Source: an uncultured Clostridia bacterium | GTDB taxonomy: Bacteria; Bacillota; Clostridia; Christensenellales; CAG-314 | NCBI GenBank assembly: GCA_934177025.1 | Contig: CAKPPA010000082.1 | Span: 1 to 5,158 of the forward strand | Direction of reading: 5' to 3' | DNA: 5,158 nt | In this document: one piece after another, positions 1 to 3,937 of the stretch | How the letters are laid out: each line of letters begins with the position of its first letter | Position numbering within the stretch: position 1 is the first letter of the stretch | The notes under the pieces: generated by a model | Seen by the model: the letters and a program-made list of their open reading frames with translations, nothing else | What the model was told of the DNA's origin: nothing | Databases searched by the model: none | Position numbers and translations under genes: made by a program

Positions 1-891
1 GTCTGCAACGCCCCAAAGTTCGCCCCAGCCGAACGGGAACAGATATTCAAAGTCCGTAGTGCCTTTGGAGTAGAACGCAAGTTCTTCCTTTTCATGATCT
101 CTTAAGCGCAGTTTTTCCGGTCGAATTCCCAAATCCAACAACCATTGCTTGCAAAAATCTTTCCAGTACGCAAACCATTCCAAGTCCGTGCCCGGTTCGC
201 AGAAAAATTCCAATTCCATTTGTTCGAATTCGCGCGTGCGGAACGTAAAGTTTCCCGGTGTGATTTCGTTTCGGAAGGATTTGCCGATTTGCGCAATTCC
301 GAACGGAATTCTTTTACGGGAGGAGCGTTGCACGTTGCGGAAGTTGACAAAAATTCCTTGTGCGGTTTCCGGCCGGAGATAAACGACTGCGGAATTGTCC
401 TCCGTTACGCCCTGAAACGTTTTAAACATCAAATTGAATTTGCGAATCGACGTAAAGTCGCTTTTGCCGCAAACAGGGCAAGGCAGTTTGCGTTCGATTA
501 CAAATTGTTCCATTTCCTCGTTCGTCATTTTGTTGACGTTCAGGTCGAGGCCGTGTTTTTCGGCATAGGCTTCAATGAGTTTGTCCGCGCGATGACGGCT
601 TTTGCAACTTTTGCAATCCATCAACGGATCGGAAAATCCGCTCAAGTGTCCGCTGGCTTCCCACGTGGAAGGATTCATTAAAATCGCACAATCGACGCCG
701 ACGTTGTACGGGCTTTCCTGTACGAATTTTTTCCACCATGCTTTTTTTACGTTGTTTTTCAGCTCAACGCCCAAAGGACCGTAATCCCACGTGTTGGCGA
801 GCCCACCGTAAATTTCGCTTCCTGCGTAAATAAACCCTCTGCTTTTGCACAGGCTAACAAGTTTTTCCATTGTGACTGCGGATTTTTCCAT
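1..891 (-). CDS. glyQS: Glycine--tRNA ligase, single-chain class II type (5' part; C-terminus off the left edge)
   Basis: Cytoplasmic enzyme that charges tRNA-Gly with glycine using ATP. The open frame covers exactly 297 codons from the start at 891 to the window edge; the family is usually about 450-500 residues or more, so the end is missing because of the window, not a truncation. Visible marks are the N-terminal block with GFIYAGSEIYGG (residues 19-30) and WDYGPLG (35-41), a probable zinc knuckle with C93/C96 and C138/C141, RPETAQGIF (173-181), and class II motif 2 around FRNEITPG (207-214) followed by RTREFEQMELEFF (218-230). These identify the homodimeric type, not the alpha/beta glyQ-glyS type. 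The start is set by GGAGGAAAGC directly upstream of the ATG; an internal ATG seven codons in (at 870) lacks a comparable site. It is transcribed away from the other genes, from a perfect consensus promoter at 948-976, with a leader of only about 50 nt. Confidence 0.97.
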   Translation of the reverse strand, partial: MEKSAVTMEKLVSLCKSRGFIYAGSEIYGGLANTWDYGPLGVELKNNVKKAWWKKFVQESPYNVGVDCAILMNPSTWEASGHLSGFSDPLMDCKSCKSRHRADKLIEAYAEKHGLDLNVNKMTNEEMEQFVIERKLPCPVCGKSDFTSIRKFNLMFKTFQGVTEDNSAVVYLRPETAQGIFVNFRNVQRSSRKRIPFGIAQIGKSFRNEITPGNFTFRTREFEQMELEFFCEPGTDLEWFAYWKDFCKQWLLDLGIRPEKLRLRDHEKEELAFYSKGTTDFEYLFPFGWGELWGVAD

Positions 892-925
892 GCTTTCCTC
901 CGAAATTGAAATTATTTACTGATTG

Positions 926-945
926 ACAGAATAATCATATTCTGT
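926..945. repeat. Inverted repeat over the glycyl-tRNA synthetase transcription start (operator candidate)
   Basis: Perfect 8-bp arms ACAGAATA and TATTCTGT surround a 4-bp ATCA centre. The symmetry resumes one position further out (TT at 923-924 and AA at 947-948). It covers the predicted start point near 941 and abuts the -10 box at 948-953, the usual position for a repressor operator. In RNA it would be a weak A/U-rich hairpin at the 5' end. I do not recognise the motif as the site of a named regulator. Confidence 0.5.
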
Positions 946-947
946 AA

Positions 948-976
948 ATTATAGTTTTTTTCAATTTTTTTGTCAA
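948..976 (-). promoter_or_regulatory. Consensus sigma-70/sigma-A promoter for glycyl-tRNA synthetase
   Basis: Read on the minus strand, a perfect TTGACA -35 box (976-971) and a perfect TATAAT -10 box (953-948) are separated by exactly 17 bp of A/T-rich sequence. Transcription would start near 941, about 50 nt before the ATG at 891. The leader is too short for a T-box riboswitch, although many Bacillota aminoacyl-tRNA synthetase genes have one. Expression is therefore expected to be strong, with any control acting at the promoter, possibly through the palindrome at 926-945. Confidence 0.9.
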
Positions 977-982
977 CGGAAG

Positions 983-1011
983 GGGACAGACTGTCGCGAA
1001 AATGCTATAAT
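983..1011 (+). promoter_or_regulatory. Extended -10 promoter for the Bax inhibitor-1-like gene
   Basis: A perfect TATAAT (1006-1011) is preceded by TGC (1003-1005), giving an extended -10 element. The box 17 bp upstream is GGGACA (983-988), matching TTGACA at four of six positions; extended -10 promoters commonly tolerate a weak -35. Transcription would start near 1018, about 23 nt before the ATG at 1041. The -35 box lies only 6 bp from the -35 of the divergent promoter, so the two may compete or be controlled together. Confidence 0.8.
985..995. repeat. Short palindrome overlapping the -35 region of the Bax inhibitor-1-like gene promoter
   Basis: GACAG-A-CTGTC is a perfect 5-bp inverted repeat around one central base. 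It begins inside the weak -35 box and runs into the spacer. The GACAGA half also occurs at 925-930, in the palindrome at the divergent promoter. An 11-bp palindrome can arise by chance, so an operator role is only a suggestion from its position. Confidence 0.35.
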
Positions 1012-1040
1012 ATTTTCATCATTTGTTACGGGAGGCATCT

Positions 1041-1790
1041 ATGAAAAAAGGAAATCCTGCCATTAGTCAATTAAATCGTTATACGGAGGAATTCAGTCCG
1101 GTCGAGCAAAGTGCAACGTATCGCGGCGTTTTCGGAAAAAGTTTGTTGTTTTTGGGTATCGTTTTGGCAAGCGCATTGGTATCGTCGTTTTTGTTTAACG
1201 GCGTCATTGTCAATTCCGACGGGTTGTACTATGCACTCACAGTCGTCTGCCTTATCGGTGCGGCTGTTTCCGGCATTTTGGCTTATCGCTTTGCAACGCC
1301 GATCATCGGCAGTATTTACTGCGTGTGCGAAGGCTTTTTAGTAGGCTGCGTGTCGGCGGTTGTCGATGCGGAGTACAGCGGATTCGTGCTTGCGGCACTG
1401 TTGACGACCATGGGCGTTTTGGCAGTAGCGATTTTGCTGAATATGACGGGCATCTTAAAACCGAATCAAAAATTCCGTAATTTCTTTTTTACGGCACTCA
1501 TTGCGTTGGTGGTGTGTCAGTTGTTGCTGTTACTACTTGCGCTCATCATCCCGTCATTGTACGTTGCAATGTTCCAAAATTTTTGGTTGCAATTGTTAAT
1601 CAGCGGCATTATGGTAATGTTTGCTACGTTTAGCGTTATGATCGACGTGGACAACGTTACAAGCCTTGTCAACGCACGTTTGGACAAAAGTTACGAATGG
1701 AAAGCCGCTTTCGGACTCATTGTTTCGTTAGTATGGCTGTATTTGGAAGTTTTGCGGTTGTTGGTGCTTTTGTCGGACAGAAAAAACTAA
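1041..1790 (+). CDS. Bax inhibitor-1/YccA-like integral membrane protein
   Basis: A 249-residue polytopic membrane protein. A polar N-terminus with NPAISQLNRYTEEF (residues 5-18) and SATYRGVFGKSL (24-35) precedes about seven hydrophobic segments, near residues 33-53, 62-82, 85-107, 113-135, 149-172, 180-202 and 221-246. This opening, the MIDVDNV segment (200-206) and the ending EWKAAFGLIVSLVWLYLEVLRLL (from 219) match my recollection of the bacterial BaxI_1 branch of the Bax inhibitor-1 superfamily. The structurally studied relative YetJ of Bacillus is a pH-sensitive calcium leak channel with aspartate gating residues; D202 and D204 are candidates here, but their equivalence is inferred. The start is ATG 1041, because GGAGG (1031-1035) lies 5 nt upstream; extension to TTG at 1023 would place that ribosome binding site inside the gene. 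No terminator follows, so read-through into the next gene is likely. Physiological role and ion specificity are unknown. Confidence 0.87.
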   Translation: MKKGNPAISQLNRYTEEFSPVEQSATYRGVFGKSLLFLGIVLASALVSSFLFNGVIVNSDGLYYALTVVCLIGAAVSGILAYRFATPIIGSIYCVCEGFLVGCVSAVVDAEYSGFVLAALLTTMGVLAVAILLNMTGILKPNQKFRNFFFTALIALVVCQLLLLLLALIIPSLYVAMFQNFWLQLLISGIMVMFATFSVMIDVDNVTSLVNARLDKSYEWKAAFGLIVSLVWLYLEVLRLLVLLSDRKN

Positions 1791-1807
1791 AACTTTTTGT
1801 TCCGTAG

Positions 1808-1840
1808 CATTCGCGACTCGATTCATCGGCACCGAATGCG
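1808..1840. repeat. Hairpin-forming inverted repeat between the membrane-protein gene and ddh
   Basis: GCATTCG (1808-1814) pairs perfectly with CGAATGC (1834-1840), and the loop contains a small nested repeat, CGAT-TC-ATCG (1820-1829). No T-run follows on the plus strand, so this is not a standard intrinsic terminator. It ends 14 nt before the ddh ribosome binding site (AAAGGAGG, 1855-1862). It could act as an RNA processing or stability element in a two-gene transcript. No separate ddh promoter is evident in the 76-bp gap. Confidence 0.45.
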
Positions 1841-1866
1841 CGAAAACAACCACAAAGGAGGGAATT

Positions 1867-2847
1867 ATGAAAAGCATCAAAGTAGGCATCGTCGGTTACG
1901 GCAATTTGGGGCGTGGCGTTCAGTTTGCCGCAGCGCAAAATCCGGATATCGAAGTGGTCGGCGTTTTTACACGCAGGGATCCGCAGTCGGTAAAAACCGT
2001 TCTTCCGGTTTTGGTGGAAAGTTTGGACAATATTGAAAAATATCAGGATAAAATCGACGTTTTGGCATTATGCTTGGGTTCGGCAACGGATTTGCCGGAG
2101 TTGGGCCCTCGTTTGGCGGAAAAATTCTGCACGGTGGATACGTTCGACAATCATGCAAAAATTCCGGAATACCTCAAAAAAATGCAGGAAGTTTCGCAAA
2201 AGCACAACACCGTTTCGGCAATATCCGTCGGTTGGGATCCCGGTGTGTTTTCCTTAACACGCGGACTGTTCGGCGCAATCGCACCGAACGGCAAACATTA
2301 CACTTTTTGGGGTAAGGGCGTCAGCCAAGGGCATTCCGACGCATTGCGCCGCATTGAGGGCGTAAAAAACGCAATCCAGTACACCATTCCGAAAACCTCC
2401 GCTTTGGAGGAGGTGCGCAAGGGCACGCGGCCGAATTTTACGGCAAGGGAGATGCACGCGCGCGAATGTTTCGTTGTGTTGAAGGAGGGCGCGGATCCGA
2501 AGCAGGTGGAAGAAAAAATTAAAACCATGCCGGATTATTTTGCTCCTTACGACGTGACGGTGCATTTTATCGACGAGGAGGAGTTCCGCAAAAATCACAC
2601 GGCAATGCCGCATGGCGGGTTTGTGATGCGTAGTGCGGAAAGTGCTACGGGAAACAAATTTCACATGGAATTAAATTTGCAGTTGGAATCCAATCCGGAA
2701 TTTACTTCGTCAGTCGTAGTTGCGTATTGTCGCGCGGTGGCAAAACTGAAGGAGGAAGGAAAAACGGGAGCCTTTACGGTGTTGGACGTTCCGTTTACCT
2801 ATTTAAATTCCGTCAGTCGCGAGGAATTAATTCGCACGTTGCTTTAA
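1867..2847 (+). CDS. ddh: meso-Diaminopimelate D-dehydrogenase
   Basis: NADPH-dependent cytoplasmic enzyme (EC 1.4.1.16) that reductively aminates L-2-amino-6-oxopimelate (tetrahydrodipicolinate) to meso-2,6-diaminopimelate in one step, supplying lysine and peptidoglycan. The protein has 326 residues, close to the roughly 320 of the Corynebacterium enzyme, and aligns with it throughout from memory. It starts with the Rossmann dinucleotide motif GYGNLGRG (residues 10-17), then has LCLGSATDLPE (68-78), CTVDTFDNH (88-96), GWDPG (122-126), HYTFWGKG (144-151), SQGHSDALRRI (153-163), TMPDYF (220-225) and HTAMPHGG (244-251). The aspartates of VDTFDNH and the WD pair are substrate-binding residues in the family. 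AAAGGAGG lies 4 nt before the ATG. The gene is probably co-transcribed with the membrane-protein gene and ends at the terminator at 2883-2915. It implies a diaminopimelate-type cell wall and a dehydrogenase branch of lysine synthesis, alone or beside the acylase or aminotransferase branches. Confidence 0.97.
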   Translation: MKSIKVGIVGYGNLGRGVQFAAAQNPDIEVVGVFTRRDPQSVKTVLPVLVESLDNIEKYQDKIDVLALCLGSATDLPELGPRLAEKFCTVDTFDNHAKIPEYLKKMQEVSQKHNTVSAISVGWDPGVFSLTRGLFGAIAPNGKHYTFWGKGVSQGHSDALRRIEGVKNAIQYTIPKTSALEEVRKGTRPNFTAREMHARECFVVLKEGADPKQVEEKIKTMPDYFAPYDVTVHFIDEEEFRKNHTAMPHGGFVMRSAESATGNKFHMELNLQLESNPEFTSSVVVAYCRAVAKLKEEGKTGAFTVLDVPFTYLNSVSREELIRTLL

Positions 2848-2882
2848 AGTGTGGCGCTTCTATTGTAAAAAGGCTTTCTTTC

Positions 2883-2915
2883 AGCATCCGCAAACTTGCG
2901 GATGCTTTTGTTTTT
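2883..2915 (+). terminator. Rho-independent terminator after ddh
   Basis: AGCATCCGCAA (2883-2893) and TTGCGGATGCT (2896-2906) form a perfect 11-bp inverted repeat with two bases between. In RNA this would give a stem of about nine base pairs, G/C-rich in the middle, with a small A-rich loop. It runs directly into a T tract (2906-2915, one G interruption). It lies 36 nt after the ddh stop codon and separates the lysine gene from the downstream operon. Confidence 0.94.
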
Positions 2916-3098
2916 CGTTTCGGTTGACGTGTGTTTGCGTTATATCGGTTTCAGCGCATTGTAAGTAAAAACTTTTTTCGAATTATGTTGTAGGCGGTAA
3001 AAATATGTTTGGTATTTCGAAAAAGCAAAACCAAGGAAAACGGCTTGTCATCAAAACGATTTCATTGCAAAAAACCAAAAATCTCCTTTTGAGGGGCT

Positions 3099-3114
3099 CT
3101 TGAAAAGCTTCAAG
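3099..3114. repeat. Inverted repeat overlapping the -35 box of the iron-sulfur operon (operator candidate)
   Basis: CTTGAA-AAGC-TTCAAG has perfect 6-bp arms around a 4-bp centre. The -35 hexamer TTGAAA (3100-3105) lies inside it, so a dimeric protein bound here would block RNA polymerase. The 6-4-6 architecture with TTGAA/TTCAA arms loosely recalls the redox repressor Rex (TTGTGAAN4TTCACAA-like in several groups), but the outer bases do not fit, so I do not call it a Rex site. Confidence 0.45.
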
Positions 3115-3128
3115 GAATATGCTATAAT
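3100..3128 (+). promoter_or_regulatory. Extended -10 sigma-A promoter of the DRTGG/ATPase/hydrogenase-like operon
   Basis: TTGAAA (3100-3105, five of six matches to TTGACA) and TATAAT (3123-3128) are separated by 17 bp. TGC precedes the -10 box, making an extended -10. Transcription would start near 3135, giving a leader of about 24 nt to the ATG at 3159. The ten bases ending in the -10 box (ATGCTATAAT) are the same as those at 1002-1011 in the other plus-strand promoter. Confidence 0.9.
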
Positions 3129-3158
3129 TTTTTCGATTCCAACCCCCGAGAGGTTATT

Positions 3159-3515
3159 ATGAAAATCAAAGAAGTAGCAGAAATTTTAAATGCAAAAGTG
3201 TGTTGCTGTGAGGATCGTTTGGATCAGGAAGTCAAGTCGGCATGCGGGTGCGACATGATGAGCGACGTTTTGGCGTTCGTGAAGGATCAGTCTATCCTCA
3301 TTACGGGGCTTGTCAACGTGCAAGCAATTCGCACGGCAATCATGATGGATATGATTTGCGTGGCATTTGTTCGCGGCAAGGAGCCGGACGAAAAAATACT
3401 CGAACTGGCAAAAGAATACGGTATCGTTGTGTTAAGCAGCAACTTAAGGATGTACGTTTCCTGCGGGCTGTTGTATTCGCACGGACTGGAAGGCGGGGAA
3501 TTTATTCAAAAATGA
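3159..3515 (+). CDS. DRTGG-domain-like small protein, cysteine-rich, first gene of a sensory hydrogenase-type operon
   Basis: A 118-residue soluble protein without signal peptide or membrane segment. Its pattern (MKIKEVAEILNAKV at the start, a central SDVLAFVKDQSILITG at 35-50, then NVQAIRTAIMMDMICVAFVRGKEPDEKILELAKEYGIVVLSS at 53-94) fits small stand-alone DRTGG-domain proteins as I recall them. That domain is also found in phosphotransacetylase N-termini and some CBS proteins and is thought to have a ligand-binding or regulatory role. The literal DRTGG signature is not present, and no enzymatic function can be assigned. Similar proteins are recalled beside [FeFe]-hydrogenase genes in Clostridia, which agrees with the neighbours here. 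It has seven cysteines: C15-C16-C17, C29, C31, C67 and C102, high for its size and suggestive of redox or metal chemistry. GAGAGG (3148-3153) lies 5 nt before the ATG. Its TGA overlaps the next ATG. Operon membership is more certain than the domain name. Confidence 0.78.
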   Translation: MKIKEVAEILNAKVCCCEDRLDQEVKSACGCDMMSDVLAFVKDQSILITGLVNVQAIRTAIMMDMICVAFVRGKEPDEKILELAKEYGIVVLSSNLRMYVSCGLLYSHGLEGGEFIQK

Positions 3516-3937
3516 CGGAATTACGGTGGGTGTTCCCTGTGGACGGGGAAAATTTCGACTCGGCAGGGAATGCCAGCGAGGCAACCAAACTACGCCTAAA
3601 ACAACTCGGCTTGCCGAACGAACTGATTCGTAGGGTAGCGGTTGCAATGTATGAAGGGGAAATTAACATGGTCATACATGCAAACGGCGGCGAGGCCGTT
3701 GTCGTTGTCGGCAAGGAGGAAATTTCGGTAAAACTAACCGACACCGGTAAGGGCATTGCGGACATCGAAAAAGCCATGCAAGCGGGCTTTTCCACGGCGG
3801 ACGAGCGCATTCGCACGTTAGGGTTCGGTGCCGGTATGGGGCTACCGAATATGAAACGCTACAGTGACGCAATGCACATAGAATCCTGCGTGGGAAAGGG
3901 TACAACGGTAACGTTGAAATTTCGGATTGAATCATGA
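3512..3937 (+). CDS. RsbW/SpoIIAB-like GHKL ATPase (anti-sigma-type serine/threonine kinase)
   Basis: A 141-residue stand-alone HATPase_c domain. The N box is YEGEINMVIHAN (residues 47-58), with E48 as candidate catalytic base and N52 as Mg-ATP ligand. The G1 box is DTGKGI (77-82), the G2 box is GFGAGMGLPNMKRYSD (104-119), and GKGTTVTL (128-135) closes the fold. There is no histidine-kinase dimerisation region, so it belongs with the anti-sigma factor/partner-switching kinases that phosphorylate serine on an anti-anti-sigma protein; that substrate is inferred. Anti-sigma-type kinase and SpoIIE/PP2C phosphatase genes accompany group C putative sensory [FeFe] hydrogenases, so a role passing on a signal from the downstream iron-sulfur protein is plausible. 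The start is ATG 3512, overlapping the previous TGA as ATGA; the frame stays open upstream to about 3242, but that part lies in the DRTGG gene. The GGAAGGCGGGG stretch (3488-3498) is distant, so translation probably depends on coupling. Confidence 0.88.
   Translation: MTELRWVFPVDGENFDSAGNASEATKLRLKQLGLPNELIRRVAVAMYEGEINMVIHANGGEAVVVVGKEEISVKLTDTGKGIADIEKAMQAGFSTADERIRTLGFGAGMGLPNMKRYSDAMHIESCVGKGTTVTLKFRIES

Larger units (their letters stand above)
2848..3158. other. 311-bp intergenic region between ddh and the iron-sulfur operon
   Basis: The left part holds the ddh terminator (2883-2915) and the right end holds the promoter (3100-3128) and ribosome binding site of the next operon. The middle, 2916-3098, is A-rich and shows no convincing gene, RNA gene or riboswitch. 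A 32-codon frame at 3005-3103 has only a weak AGGCGG ahead of it. A loose TTGGT/ACCAA repeat (3009-3013 and 3030-3034) flanks TTTCGAAA (3015-3022). TTGACG at 2924-2929 has no matching -10 box at a proper distance. Confidence 0.7.

Noticed and set aside
145..681. 178-codon plus-strand frame opposite the glycyl-tRNA synthetase gene
   Set aside because: It is a shadow of the real gene; the minus-strand product matches glycyl-tRNA synthetase motifs over its whole length, and the shadow has no recognisable domain or ribosome binding site.
892..947. T-box riboswitch ahead of glycyl-tRNA synthetase
   Set aside because: The consensus promoter leaves a leader of only about 50 nt, and neither a specifier hairpin nor the conserved TGGNACCGCG-type T-box sequence is present.
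1023..1040. TTG start giving a six-residue longer Bax inhibitor-1-like protein
   Set aside because: The GGAGG site at 1031-1035 is correctly spaced for ATG 1041 and would be inside the gene with the TTG start; TTG 1023 is only about 5 nt after the predicted transcription start.
1808..1840. Intrinsic terminator between the membrane-protein gene and ddh
   Set aside because: The stem is followed by GCGAAAAC, not a T-run, and the loop is long.
2254..2664. 136-codon minus-strand frame within ddh
   Set aside because: It lies wholly inside a gene whose plus-strand product matches diaminopimelate dehydrogenase; no independent evidence supports it.
2924..2952. Promoter starting with TTGACG after the ddh terminator
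   Set aside because: The nearest TATATC (2941-2946) is only 11 bp away, and no acceptable -10 box occurs at 16-18 bp.
3097..3116. Rex operator at the iron-sulfur operon promoter
   Set aside because: Geometry is similar, but the outer half-site bases do not match the TTGTGAA/TTCACAA-type consensus, so a named call is not justified.
3242..3511. Upstream extension of the GHKL ATPase frame
   Set aside because: It overlaps the DRTGG-like gene almost entirely, its translation looks like out-of-frame sequence, and the ATGA overlap at 3512 gives a natural start followed by normal family sequence.
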